Positions 17,598-27,461 of a stretch of 64,000 nucleotides of DNA are shown piece by piece. The stretch comes from Oceanihabitans sp. 2_MG-2023 (GTDB taxonomy: Bacteria > Bacteroidota > Bacteroidia > Flavobacteriales > Flavobacteriaceae), in the NCBI RefSeq assembly GCF_030547245.1, contig NZ_JAUOQT010000001.1, positions 62,001 to 126,000 of the forward strand, written 5' to 3'. Every line of letters starts with the position of its first letter. The stretch's first letter is position 1. The notes under the pieces are model-generated. The model was not told where the DNA came from. It worked only from the letters and a program-made list of their open reading frames with translations, and did no database searches. The position numbers and the translations under genes are program-made.

Positions 17598-19637
17598 GTG
17601 AAAATTCTAAATTTTACAGTAATTAAACTTGGCGTTTGTCTTTGTATAGGAATATTAATAAGCGTTTACTTTACTATTTCAACAACATGGTCGTTGTTTG
17701 TTTTGTGTATCGAATTCCTCCTATTGGGTATTTCCTTATGTATTTCTAGAAAACAATTTATTAAAACGCTTTGGTTTGGACTATTAGCATTTACGACTAC
17801 TATTTTAATAGGAGTTGTAAATACAAACATGCACAATGAAAAACGTCTAGACAACCACTACATTCATTATAAAACAATACCTAAATCGATTACTATTCGT
17901 ATTGAAGAAGTATTAAAACCTAGTAATTATAATGACAAATATATTGTTGAAATATTAAAAACAGACACCTTAGCTTCTTCAGGAAAAGCATTGTTAAATA
18001 TAAAAAAAGAGAGTCTTCAAAAGAAGCTAGAAGTAGACGAAATATTAATTACTTCGGAAGGTTTTCAGGAGATTAATAAAACTTTAAATCCCAATCAGTT
18101 TGACTACAAAAAATACTTAGAAAAGCAATATATCTATAAGCAAATATATAGTCGCAGTGAAAATCTATTCCGCGTAAGCGATAAAAAACACACACTTATT
18201 GGTTATGCCAGTTTACTACGAAAAACCATAAACACAAAACTTAAAAAGCACGGTTTTAAGGCTGACGAATTAGCGATAATTAACGCATTGATTTTAGGGC
18301 AAAGACAAAATATAAGTAAAGAAGTGTACACAAATTATGTGAATGCTGGAGCAATACACATTCTTGCTGTTTCTGGTTTACATGTTGGCATTTTACTACT
18401 TCTTTTAAACACAATATTTAAACCTTTGGAACATATAAAACATGGTAAAGTTGCAAAACTAATTAGTATAATCTTTTTGCTGTGGTGTTATGCAATTATT
18501 GCTGGAGCCTCAGCCTCTATTGTAAGAGCAACAACGATGTTTAGTATTGTTGCGATTGGTATGCATTTAAAAAGACCAAGTAATATTTATAATACATTGG
18601 CAATATCGGTGTTTTTTATTCTGCTTTTTAAGCCTTTATTTTTGTTTGATGTTGGTTTTCAATTAAGTTATTTAGCAGTACTTGCCATTGTTTCCATACA
18701 GCCAATAATTTATAAAATTTGGAAACCTAGATTATGGCTGACAGATAAACTTTGGCAAATTACAACTGTAACTATTGCTGCACAGTTTGGCGTTTTACCC
18801 ATTAGTTTGTTTTATTTTCACCAGTTACCTGGATTGTTTTGGTTATCTAATATTGTAATTATTCCGTTAATTGGTATTATTTTAATAAGTGGAATTATCA
18901 TAATTATTTTAGCTTTATTAAATGTGTTACCATTATTTTTAGCAGATGCTTTTGCGCATATTATTCGTTTAATGAATACTTTTTTTGAATGGATTGCTAG
19001 TAAGGAAGAATTTCTCTTTCAAGGAATTTCATTTCATCTTATATATGTGATTACTTCTTATTTAATTATAATAGCGTTAGTACGCTTGCATTTAAAAAAG
19101 AACTACAAAACTTTAGTGTTTTTATGTGTTGCAGTTATTAGTTTCCAAATAGCATCTATATATACATCTTTTAAAAATAGTAAGGATGCATTTATAGTTT
19201 TTCATAAAAGCAAGCATACAGTTATAGGCTTAAAAAGCAACAAAACACTAAAGGTTTTTCATAATTTAGACAATATAAAAAACAACAAAACCATAAGTAC
19301 TTTTGCAGTAGCAAATTATATAAAAACGATTCATGAAGATACTTTACAGGATATTTTCTTTTATAAAAACAAAAGTATTTTAATAATAGATAGTCTTGGT
19401 CTTTATAATATAAAAAGCATAAAACCAGATTATGTTGTATTACGAAATTCTCCAAAAATAAATATGGAAAGATTAATAGATTCTTTAAAACCAAAAGTAA
19501 TTATTGCAGATGGAAGTAATTATAAAACCTATGTTTCCCGATGGGAAAAAACTTGTGTAAAAAGAAAACTCCCTTTTCACCAAACAGGTAAAAAAGGAGC
19601 TTTTATAGTATTAAATACAGAATCAAATTCCGAATAG
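17598..19637 (+). CDS. comEC: ComEC/Rec2-family DNA-uptake channel protein
   Basis: This is a 679-residue polytopic membrane protein with a GTG start. An N-terminal DUF4131-like region (about 1-190) precedes the competence domain with LAVSGLHVGILLLLL, the ComEC hallmark, and about eight more membrane spans to about residue 510. The C-terminal part (about 525-679) corresponds to the beta-lactamase-like domain, but I see no HxHxDH metal motif. It should translocate single-stranded DNA during transformation. A direct repeat ATTTACTATA (17561 and 17581) lies just upstream. Confidence 0.88.
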   Translation: MKILNFTVIKLGVCLCIGILISVYFTISTTWSLFVLCIEFLLLGISLCISRKQFIKTLWFGLLAFTTTILIGVVNTNMHNEKRLDNHYIHYKTIPKSITIRIEEVLKPSNYNDKYIVEILKTDTLASSGKALLNIKKESLQKKLEVDEILITSEGFQEINKTLNPNQFDYKKYLEKQYIYKQIYSRSENLFRVSDKKHTLIGYASLLRKTINTKLKKHGFKADELAIINALILGQRQNISKEVYTNYVNAGAIHILAVSGLHVGILLLLLNTIFKPLEHIKHGKVAKLISIIFLLWCYAIIAGASASIVRATTMFSIVAIGMHLKRPSNIYNTLAISVFFILLFKPLFLFDVGFQLSYLAVLAIVSIQPIIYKIWKPRLWLTDKLWQITTVTIAAQFGVLPISLFYFHQLPGLFWLSNIVIIPLIGIILISGIIIIILALLNVLPLFLADAFAHIIRLMNTFFEWIASKEEFLFQGISFHLIYVITSYLIIIALVRLHLKKNYKTLVFLCVAVISFQIASIYTSFKNSKDAFIVFHKSKHTVIGLKSNKTLKVFHNLDNIKNNKTISTFAVANYIKTIHEDTLQDIFFYKNKSILIIDSLGLYNIKSIKPDYVVLRNSPKINMERLIDSLKPKVIIADGSNYKTYVSRWEKTCVKRKLPFHQTGKKGAFIVLNTESNSE

Positions 19638-19641
19638 AAGT

Positions 19642-20190
19642 TTATCCTTTAAATGTTGGCTTAAACGCTAAATAGTATTCGTTAAATGCATCTTGTGTTG
19701 TTAACTCTTTATAATCATCATTAGCAAACATTTTTAAATACAATTCTATTTGATCTGGTTTTTGGTACCCTTTAATAGGAGCAATTACTTCTGCTTTTTC
19801 ATCTAAATAAACAATTGTAGGATATGCATTCACTTGAAAAAATCTAGCTAATTGATGCGCACTGTTACGGCGTTTAGCTTTTGCTGGATCATAATTAGGA
19901 TTGGTGTATTCTTTTCCTTTATAGTTAGCAACCGCATTTCCTTCTGCATTAAACTTTACTGCGTAGAAATTTTCATTTACATAGGCGGCAACTTCTTTGT
20001 TTTGAAACGTATTTTTATCTAACATTTTACATGGCCCACACCATTCGGTGTACATGTCTATCATAATTTTTTTAGGTTTTTTCTTTTGAAGCTCTAAAGC
20101 TTGCTCAAAAGTGACCCAATTAATTTCTTGAGCAGCAACCGAACCAATGGTAAAAACTGCTATTAAAAGTGTAAGTGCTAAATTTTTCAT
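19642..20190 (-). CDS. Secreted thioredoxin-like protein
   Basis: This is a 182-residue protein with a Sec signal peptide (cleavage after SVAAQ, about 21) and a thioredoxin-fold domain. The redox motif WCGPCK lies at about 50-55. The conserved cis-proline is in NAYPTIVYLD. Insertion of a K/N-rich stretch after the first beta-strands resembles the thioredoxin_7/DUF255-like families. It likely reduces or monitors disulfides in the periplasm. It converges on comEC with a 4-bp gap and appears to have its own promoter. Confidence 0.85.
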   Translation of the reverse strand: MKNLALTLLIAVFTIGSVAAQEINWVTFEQALELQKKKPKKIMIDMYTEWCGPCKMLDKNTFQNKEVAAYVNENFYAVKFNAEGNAVANYKGKEYTNPNYDPAKAKRRNSAHQLARFFQVNAYPTIVYLDEKAEVIAPIKGYQKPDQIELYLKMFANDDYKELTTQDAFNEYYLAFKPTFKG

Positions 20191-20248
20191 TTTTATATAA
20201 ATAATTGTATGAGATTTTTTTCTAGAAGAATAGTCTCAATTACTATTC

Positions 20249-20256
20249 CAAAATTA
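20249..20256 (-). promoter_or_regulatory. Possible -7 box of the thioredoxin-like gene
   Basis: The minus strand reads TAATTTTG, matching TAnnTTTG, about 60 bp upstream of the start at 20190. It follows the terminator of the POT gene, so the thioredoxin-like gene is probably a separate unit. I did not find a clear -33 partner. Confidence 0.4.
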
Positions 20257-20261
20257 CAAAA

Positions 20262-20290
20262 AATAAAAAAACACCTCTTTTTAATGAGGT
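20262..20290 (-). terminator. Rho-independent terminator after the peptide-transport operon
   Basis: On the minus strand ACCTC and GAGGT arms (20286-20290 and 20273-20277) flank an A-rich loop, followed by GTTTTTTT. It lies 10 bp past the stop of the POT gene. Confidence 0.7.
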
Positions 20291-20300
20291 ATTAATATAA

Positions 20301-22082
20301 TTATTTTACGCCATGCATTAGTTTCTTTAATAGTGGATTTAATAGCATAGAAACAACTCCTACAGCAGCAGGGACAAGTGTAAATATTAAAAAGAAAGTA
20401 CTTAAAGAGTACTGTTCTGTAATTTTATCAATCATTCCTCCCATAGAACCAGCTGCTTTATTACCAATGGCAATAGCTAAATACCAAATACCAAACATAA
20501 AACCAATCATTCTTCCTGGCACTAATTTGCTCAAATAAGATAGACCAACTGGTGATATACAAAGTTCGCCCATAGTATGTAGTAGGTATGCAAATATTAA
20601 AAACATCATGCTTACAGAAGCTGTTTTTGCTCCTGGTGCAATTCCTAAGGTACCAAATACTAAAACACCGAATCCCAAACCTAATAGTATTAAGCCTATT
20701 CCGTATTTCATAGCAACACTTGGATTGTATTTACTTTCCCACCATTTAGAAAACAAAGGAGCAAGTGTAATAATAAAGAAAGAGTTTAAAATACCAAACC
20801 AAGATGCTCCAACCTCGGTTGCTTCTTTGCTAAACTCATTATTAATTTTATAAAAAACAACAGCCCAAAGAAATACAAAAGTTAATCCTAAAACCACATT
20901 AGACATTAAAATTTTAGAAGCTGTTTTTTTGAATAACAAAACTAAAACCCAAGTAATAATTGCCAAAGGAACTATAGTTAGTATGGTATCGATTATTTTA
21001 AACACACTTGCAGAGGAACCCGTAAGGACTCTGTCGGTATAATCTCGAGCAAATAAAGTCATAGAACCTAAAGACTGCTCAAAAGCTGCAAAGAAAAACA
21101 CGGTAAATATTCCGAATATAGAAACAGCAATAATCTTATCTCTTATTACTTTTGTATATCTAGAAATTCTAGTTATTATTAAATATAAAAATAAAACCAA
21201 AGCAGTTAGTATGGTTACATTAGAACCATCCATATCACCAACACTAAAGTTTAATAGGTTAACATTTCCAATTTTAGACATTGGATCATTAAATAAATAC
21301 AAAACACCTCCTATAGCAGAAAGCACTATTAATATTTTATCTACAGATGTAAAAGGGTTCCGTTTAACTGCAGCTTGAACATCATGTTCCTTAGGACTTT
21401 CTTCATTTATATTTTGAGGTAATTCTACTTCATGAATTCTAGAAGGTTTTTCGCCAATTTGCCCAAATAGATCTTTAGCTAACCAAAATTGAATTAAACC
21501 ACCAAGCATAAATATTCCTGCCAATCCGAAACCATAACTCCAACCAATATTTTCTGCAAGGTAACCACAAAGCATCATCCCGAAGAAGGCACCAGCATTA
21601 ACTCCCATATAAAAAATAGTGTAAGCACCATCTTTTTTAGATTCTTTTCCTTTATACATTTCAGAAATCATAGAAGTCACATTAGGCTTAAAGAAACCTG
21701 TACCAATAACTAATAATGCTAATCCAATGTATAAAGATATCGTAGTTTCAAAAACCATTGCAGCATGACCTAGCATCATAATAAAACAACCTATAATAAC
21801 TGCCCATTTATATCCTGTAATTTTATCTGCAACCCATCCACCAACTATTGGTGTTAAATAAAGTAATGAAGAGTATGTTCCAATTAATGCTAAAGCATTT
21901 TCTCTAGACCATTCCCAACCAGGGTTATCGCTTAAAAAAGGAGCTGTAAGAAAAAGAACTAATAATATTTTCATTCCGTAAAACGAAAAGCGTTCCCACA
22001 TTTCGGTAAAAAAAAGTACAAACAATCCAGCTGGATGTCCAATTACTTTATCTTTAAAAAGATTTTCAATATCTGTATTCAT
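20301..22082 (-). CDS. Proton-dependent oligopeptide (POT/PTR2) transporter, 593 residues
   Basis: This inner-membrane MFS symporter imports di- and tripeptides. FTEMWERFSFYGM near residue 26 holds the ExxER proton-coupling motif of the POT family. GGWVADKITGYKWAV, the PTR2 signature FYMGVNAGAFFG and the late GELCISPVGLSYLSKL are also present. About 14 hydrophobic segments are seen, with a hydrophilic loop at about 215-245. It is a close paralogue of the neighbouring 529-residue gene but keeps extra helices in the middle (about 245-310). It is last in the dpp-POT-POT operon. Confidence 0.93.
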   Translation of the reverse strand: MNTDIENLFKDKVIGHPAGLFVLFFTEMWERFSFYGMKILLVLFLTAPFLSDNPGWEWSRENALALIGTYSSLLYLTPIVGGWVADKITGYKWAVIIGCFIMMLGHAAMVFETTISLYIGLALLVIGTGFFKPNVTSMISEMYKGKESKKDGAYTIFYMGVNAGAFFGMMLCGYLAENIGWSYGFGLAGIFMLGGLIQFWLAKDLFGQIGEKPSRIHEVELPQNINEESPKEHDVQAAVKRNPFTSVDKILIVLSAIGGVLYLFNDPMSKIGNVNLLNFSVGDMDGSNVTILTALVLFLYLIITRISRYTKVIRDKIIAVSIFGIFTVFFFAAFEQSLGSMTLFARDYTDRVLTGSSASVFKIIDTILTIVPLAIITWVLVLLFKKTASKILMSNVVLGLTFVFLWAVVFYKINNEFSKEATEVGASWFGILNSFFIITLAPLFSKWWESKYNPSVAMKYGIGLILLGLGFGVLVFGTLGIAPGAKTASVSMMFLIFAYLLHTMGELCISPVGLSYLSKLVPGRMIGFMFGIWYLAIAIGNKAAGSMGGMIDKITEQYSLSTFFLIFTLVPAAVGVVSMLLNPLLKKLMHGVK

Positions 22083-22124
22083 TTATTATAGTTTAGTTAG
22101 TTCGCTTATAGAAATACTCTATTA

Positions 22125-23714
22125 CTACTCAATTCCATGCATTTTTCTTTTAAGCATCGGATTTAATAATAACATTATTAATGCGGCAGCAATTGGAATG
22201 ATTGTAAATATTAAAAAGAAAGTTGACAACCCATATTCTTCAGAAATTGGATCAATGAAACTACCTGTTAATCCACCCAAAAGATTAGCGAAAAAATTAG
22301 CTGTAAACCAAATACCAAACATTAAACTAACTAATTTAACTGGCGCTAATTTACTTACATAAGACAGACCTACTGGAGACACACATAGCTCTCCCATGGT
22401 ATGTAAAAAATAAGCTATAACTAAAAACATTAAACTTACTGAAGCTGTTTTTGCTCCATCTGGAATTGCAGAAGCTCCATAAGCCAAAACACCAAATCCT
22501 AAACCTACTAAAAGTAAACCAATAGCAAACTTAACAGGGCCAGAAGGGTTTAATTTACTTTCCCAAAGTTTAGAAAATAAAGGTGCAAATAAAATAATGA
22601 ATAGGGAGTTCAATACAGAGAACCATGAAGCTGGAACTTCTGTTGCATCCGATTGGAATTCTCTATTTAGCATCCAAATTACAATTGCCCAAATAATTAC
22701 AAAACTAAGTCCTAATAAGATATTAGCTAATGAATATTTAGCGAAAGTTTGTTTAAATAACATTGCTAAAACCCAAGTTATTACTAACATTGGCACAATG
22801 GTTATTATCGTATTGACAATTTTAAAAGTCATCGCGGCACTACCTATTAGTGCTCTATCAGTATAATCTGCAGCAAAAACGGTCATTGAACCTCCTGCTT
22901 GTTCAAAAGCCCACCAGAAAAAAACTACAAATAAAGAAAAGACTCCTATAACAAACATTCTATCTCGAACTACTTTAGAGTTTTCTGCTTCATCAAGAAC
23001 TTCTTCAATATTTTCTTCTAATTTTTCAACACTATGTTCTAAGGTATCTTCAAAACCCTCTGCCATTTTAGGTGACAATCCTATTTTTCCAAAAATCTTT
23101 TGCGTAAAATAAAACTGCAACATTCCTAAAAACATAAATATTCCAGCTAATCCAAAACCATAATGCCATCCTATATTCTCTCCAATGTAACCACATAAAA
23201 GGATACCTAAAAATGCTCCTGCGTTGATTCCCATATAGAAAATGGTATAACCACCATCTTTCTCTTTTCCTTGTGTTTTATATAATTGTCCTACCATGGA
23301 AGAGATATTTGGTTTAAAAAAACCGTTCCCAATAATTAAACAAGATAATCCAGCGTAGAAAAACATAGAAGTAATTCCTTCTAAGGCCATCGATGCATGT
23401 CCTACTGTCATAATAAACGCTCCAAGAACAACTGCTTTTCTATACCCCATAAATTTATCGGCTATAAAACCTCCAATTATTGGTGTTAGGTAAACCAATC
23501 CGGTATACCAGCCATAAAGCACAAGTGCGTCTGCTCTACTCCATTCCCAGCCACCATCAATTATGGTTGACACTAAAAATAATACGAGTAAAGCTCTCAT
23601 TCCGTAATAAGAGAAACGTTCCCACATTTCTGTGAAAAATAGTACAAACAACCCTGAAGGATGTCCTAAAACTGTTTTTTGATTCTCTGCAGAGCCTCCA
23701 AATTTAAATTCCAT
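22125..23714 (-). CDS. Proton-dependent oligopeptide (POT/PTR2) transporter, 529 residues
   Basis: This paralogue of the gene at 20301 has the same diagnostic motifs: FTEMWERFSYYGM (ExxER), GGFIADKFMGYRKAV, FYMGINAGAFLG and GELCVSPVGLSYVSKL. Its central loop (about 210-250) is acidic (EKLEENIEEVLDEAE) and the following helices are fewer than in the neighbour. It begins 27 bp after the dipeptidyl peptidase gene and ends 42 bp before the second transporter. This supports one operon in which released dipeptides are imported. Differences between the two may reflect different peptide specificity. Confidence 0.93.
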   Translation of the reverse strand: MEFKFGGSAENQKTVLGHPSGLFVLFFTEMWERFSYYGMRALLVLFLVSTIIDGGWEWSRADALVLYGWYTGLVYLTPIIGGFIADKFMGYRKAVVLGAFIMTVGHASMALEGITSMFFYAGLSCLIIGNGFFKPNISSMVGQLYKTQGKEKDGGYTIFYMGINAGAFLGILLCGYIGENIGWHYGFGLAGIFMFLGMLQFYFTQKIFGKIGLSPKMAEGFEDTLEHSVEKLEENIEEVLDEAENSKVVRDRMFVIGVFSLFVVFFWWAFEQAGGSMTVFAADYTDRALIGSAAMTFKIVNTIITIVPMLVITWVLAMLFKQTFAKYSLANILLGLSFVIIWAIVIWMLNREFQSDATEVPASWFSVLNSLFIILFAPLFSKLWESKLNPSGPVKFAIGLLLVGLGFGVLAYGASAIPDGAKTASVSLMFLVIAYFLHTMGELCVSPVGLSYVSKLAPVKLVSLMFGIWFTANFFANLLGGLTGSFIDPISEEYGLSTFFLIFTIIPIAAALIMLLLNPMLKRKMHGIE

Positions 23715-23741
23715 GTTATATTAGTTAGTTAGTTAATAAGT

Positions 23742-25997
23742 TTACCCTTTAATCTTTACTTTTTGCTGTTCTTTACTTTCCTGAATTGGCAATTTATCTC
23801 CAAGTTTGTCATTAATAAAGTTCGTCATTTTTTTATACAAGTGTAGTCTAGTATTTCCTCCATAAATACCATGATTTTTGTCTGGATATACCATCCATTC
23901 AAATTGTTTATCTGCTTGTATTAAAGCTTCTACCATTCGCATGGTATTTTGTAAATGCACATTATCATCACCAGAACCATGAATTAAAAGAAAATCGCCT
24001 TTTAGTTTATCTACATGATTGATTGGTGAATTTTCATCGTAACCACTTGCATTTTCCTGTGGTGTAGTCATATAACGCTCTGTATAAATAGAATCGTAAA
24101 AGCGCCAACTTGTTACAGGTGCAACTGCAATTGCCATTTTAAATACATCATTCCCTTTAAAAAGTGCATTACTACTCATAAAACCACCATAACTCCATCC
24201 CCAAATACCTATTCGACTTGCATCAATATATGATCTAGTCCCTAATAATTTTGCAGCCTCAATTTGGTCTTCTACTTCATACTTACCAAGTTCGTTTTGT
24301 GTTACTTTTTTAAAATCTGCTCCTTTAAAACCTGTTCCTCTTCCGTCCACACAAACTACAATATACCCTTGTTGTGCAAGATGTTGGTACCAATAATCGT
24401 TTGCACCATTCCAACGATTTGCAACTTGTTGTGAACCTGGTCCAGAATATTGATACATAAATAATGGATATTGTTTATTCTCATCGAAATCTGCTGGTTT
24501 AATCATCCACATGTTTAAATCATTTCCATTTACACTTAAAGTAGAAAACTCTTTTTTAGAGGTTGTATACTCCAATACTTTTTTAGAGAGTGCATCATTA
24601 TCTTTTATGCTTTTCACCAAGTTTCCTGTTGTAGCATTGTTTAATGTATATTCCGGAGGTGTTGTTGCGTTAGAGAATGTATTAATAAAATAGGTGAAAT
24701 CTGCACTAAACGAAGCATTATTTGTGCCTGTGCTTTTGGTTAATCGTGTTTTGTTAGTTCCTTTTAAATCAATTTTATACACATCTCGATTTATAGAACC
24801 ATTTTCAACGGATTGATAATAAATAGTATTTGTTTTTTCATCAAAACCATAATAATTGGTTACTTCCCAATTCCCTTTTGTTATTTGATTGATTAGTTTT
24901 CCATTTTTATCGTAATGATAAATGTGATTATATCCATCTTTTTCGCTAGTCCAAATAAAACTATCATCCTTTAAAAAAGTTAGATTATCAGTTACATCAA
25001 CATATGCTTTGTCTTTTTCGGATAGCACTAAATTTGCTGTACCTTTTTTAGCATTAATCATCCAAAGATCTAATTCACTTTGATGTCTATTCATATATTG
25101 CGCACTAAGCACATCGGCATCATTTGTCCATTTTATTCTTGGAATATAGAAATCATTGTATGTTTTATCTAATTTTACAGGAGAAGCTGTCTTGGATTTT
25201 AAATCATATAAATGTAAGGAAACCCTAGCATTCTCCTCTCCTGCTTTCGGGTATTTAAAAACTTGTTGTGTTTGGTATAAAGCAGATCCATAGACATCCA
25301 TAGAAAACTCTGGAACCTCTGTTTCATCAAATCTTATAAATGCTAATCTATCACTAGATGCATTCCATTCGAAAGCACGAACAAAACCAAATTCTTCTTC
25401 GTAAACCCAATCGGTAATACCATTAATAATTTTATTTTTTTCGCCATCAAAAGTGATTTGGGTAGTTTCACCTGTAACTAAATTCTTCACAAATAAATTA
25501 TTATTTAAACCATAAGCCACTTTAGTTGCATCTGGAGAAAATGTTGGTTCTTGTATTTTTTCTTCCGCAATTAATGTAACCGAAGTATCTTTTGTATCAT
25601 AAACATAGAACAAACCTAAAGTCGATCGTCTAAAAATAGATTCTACTTCAGTAGCTAAAATAATTTTACTTTCATCTTGACTAAAGGTATAGTCTGAAAA
25701 ATAAGGTATCTTATCTAAATTCGCAGAGTTTACCAAAGTATTTACTTTACTAAGTGTTTTATAATCGTAAACATCGATAGTTGTAGTTCTAGAAACTCTA
25801 TCAAAATTTAAAACAGAATATTGTTGTCCGTTTTTCATAGAGTGTAAAGCATCCATTCTTTCGGCTCTAAAAGTACCATTCCAGATATCTTCTAAAGAAA
25901 TATTTTTGGTTTGTGCTGTAGAAGAAATTGCTGTAAATAAAAAACAACTTAATAGGAAGAATTTAAAAGTTCGCATTGAAAATAATGATTTTATCAA
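23742..25997 (-). CDS. Secreted dipeptidyl peptidase IV-like S9 peptidase
   Basis: This periplasmic serine peptidase should release N-terminal dipeptides, often after proline. A signal peptide (through ISSTAQ) is followed by an N-terminal beta-propeller (about 40-500) with the glutamate motif WVYEEEF, which binds the substrate amino group in DPP-IV. A C-terminal alpha/beta-hydrolase domain carries GWSYGG (Ser602), GSGDDNVH (Asp677) and KNHGIYGG (His709); spacing matches DPP-IV. An internal ATG at codon 8 is an alternative start. It heads an operon with two peptide transporters. Confidence 0.93.
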   Translation of the reverse strand: MIKSLFSMRTFKFFLLSCFLFTAISSTAQTKNISLEDIWNGTFRAERMDALHSMKNGQQYSVLNFDRVSRTTTIDVYDYKTLSKVNTLVNSANLDKIPYFSDYTFSQDESKIILATEVESIFRRSTLGLFYVYDTKDTSVTLIAEEKIQEPTFSPDATKVAYGLNNNLFVKNLVTGETTQITFDGEKNKIINGITDWVYEEEFGFVRAFEWNASSDRLAFIRFDETEVPEFSMDVYGSALYQTQQVFKYPKAGEENARVSLHLYDLKSKTASPVKLDKTYNDFYIPRIKWTNDADVLSAQYMNRHQSELDLWMINAKKGTANLVLSEKDKAYVDVTDNLTFLKDDSFIWTSEKDGYNHIYHYDKNGKLINQITKGNWEVTNYYGFDEKTNTIYYQSVENGSINRDVYKIDLKGTNKTRLTKSTGTNNASFSADFTYFINTFSNATTPPEYTLNNATTGNLVKSIKDNDALSKKVLEYTTSKKEFSTLSVNGNDLNMWMIKPADFDENKQYPLFMYQYSGPGSQQVANRWNGANDYWYQHLAQQGYIVVCVDGRGTGFKGADFKKVTQNELGKYEVEDQIEAAKLLGTRSYIDASRIGIWGWSYGGFMSSNALFKGNDVFKMAIAVAPVTSWRFYDSIYTERYMTTPQENASGYDENSPINHVDKLKGDFLLIHGSGDDNVHLQNTMRMVEALIQADKQFEWMVYPDKNHGIYGGNTRLHLYKKMTNFINDKLGDKLPIQESKEQQKVKIKG

Positions 25998-26139
25998 ATG
26001 AATGTCAAGTTTACTAAAAATTAAGCAAAAAACCCTAAATATTAACAGTAAATTAAAGTAAAAAACACTTAAAAACGGTTAAATTTTATACCATTAAAAC
26101 TTAAGTTACTTAAATGAAAACCATTAAAAAAGGGAATAC

Positions 26140-26147
26140 TATCTTTG
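26140..26147 (+). promoter_or_regulatory. -7 box of the mevalonate-gene pair
   Basis: TATCTTTG matches TAnnTTTG and lies 20 bp before the ATG at 26167. The upstream 26000-26135 region is AT-rich and shared with the divergent peptidase gene. Confidence 0.45.
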
Positions 26148-26166
26148 TCTTTTTAAAACACAGTAC

Positions 26167-27459
26167 ATGAGTGCACCTATTTCTGGTTTTTCTAAATTAT
26201 CTAAATCTAAAAAAATAGATTGGATTGTAGAAACCTATTTTTCGAATAAAGAAGAAGCTAAAAAAATTATTAAGCAATATTGGAACACCAATATATCGCT
26301 ACAAAACTTACATGATGAATTTATTGAAAACACGATAACCAACTATTATTTACCATTTGGTGTCGCGCCTAATTTTTTAATAAATGATAAAATGCACACA
26401 ATACCAATGGCTATTGAAGAAAGCTCTGTAGTTGCTGCTGCTAGTAAATCGGCCAAGTTTTGGTTAGCACGTGGAGGCTTTAAAACTAAGGTGCTTTCTA
26501 CAACTAAAATTGGACAAGTACATTTTATGTATTCTGGTGACTACAATATTTTAGAAACTTTTTTTAATACTGTAAAAAGCCAACTTATTGCAGATGCCAA
26601 ACCAATCACAAAGAATATGGAAAAACGTGGTGGTGGTATTTTAGATATTATTTTGAAAGATAAAACCGAAGCTATTTCTGGTTATTATCAACTACATGCA
26701 ACTTTTGAAACACAAGATGCAATGGGAGCAAATTTTATTAATTCGTGTTTAGAACAGTTCTCAAAAACGTTTAAAGCTGCAGCAGAAAATCATTTACAAG
26801 ACAACATCGAGATTGTAATGAGTATTCTGTCTAATTACGTTCCAGACTGTTTGGTTCGCGCAGAAGTAAGCTGTAAAGTCGCAGATTTACCAAAAGATGA
26901 TTTTAATGCCGAAAAATTTGTACAAGCAGTAGCTATTGCGGAAGTTGAACCTTATCGAGCAGTTACACACAACAAGGGCATTATGAATGGGATCGATGCT
27001 GTTGTACTTGCCACTGGTAATGATTTTAGAGCAGTGGAAGCTGGTGTTCATGCATATGCAGCTAGAAATGGAAAATATAGTAGCTTAACACATGCTACCA
27101 TTGAAAATGATGTATTTACTTTTTGGATGGAAATACCTCTAGCTTTAGGAACTGTTGGTGGTTTAACCAATTTACATCCTTTAGTAAAATTAGCGTTAGA
27201 GCTTTTACACAAACCAAGTGCTAAAGAATTAATGCAGATTGTTGCAGTTGCTGGATTAGCACAAAACTTTGCCGCATTGCGCTCTTTAACCACTACAGGA
27301 ATACAAGAAGGGCATATGAAAATGCACTTAATGAATATATTGAACCAAATGGAAGCTACCGATTTTGAAAAAGAAACACTTGTAAACCATTTTAAAACAA
27401 ATAGCGTCACTCATAGCGCTGTTGTTGAAGCGTTTAATGCGTTAAGAGAAAAAAATTAA
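26167..27459 (+). CDS. mvaA: Hydroxymethylglutaryl-CoA reductase, class II (degradative-type)
   Basis: This enzyme interconverts HMG-CoA and mevalonate. The 430-residue soluble form lacks a membrane anchor. It carries class II signatures: the glutamate in AIEESSVVAA (about 82-91), ETQDAMGANF (181-190), NKGIMNGIDAVVLATGND, and GTVGGLTN in the cofactor domain. In Bacteroidota this class works in the biosynthetic mevalonate pathway. Position 3 bp before the GYDIA-type GHMP kinase supports a role in isoprenoid synthesis. Confidence 0.94.
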   Translation: MSAPISGFSKLSKSKKIDWIVETYFSNKEEAKKIIKQYWNTNISLQNLHDEFIENTITNYYLPFGVAPNFLINDKMHTIPMAIEESSVVAAASKSAKFWLARGGFKTKVLSTTKIGQVHFMYSGDYNILETFFNTVKSQLIADAKPITKNMEKRGGGILDIILKDKTEAISGYYQLHATFETQDAMGANFINSCLEQFSKTFKAAAENHLQDNIEIVMSILSNYVPDCLVRAEVSCKVADLPKDDFNAEKFVQAVAIAEVEPYRAVTHNKGIMNGIDAVVLATGNDFRAVEAGVHAYAARNGKYSSLTHATIENDVFTFWMEIPLALGTVGGLTNLHPLVKLALELLHKPSAKELMQIVAVAGLAQNFAALRSLTTTGIQEGHMKMHLMNILNQMEATDFEKETLVNHFKTNSVTHSAVVEAFNALREKN

Positions 27460-27461
27460 AG

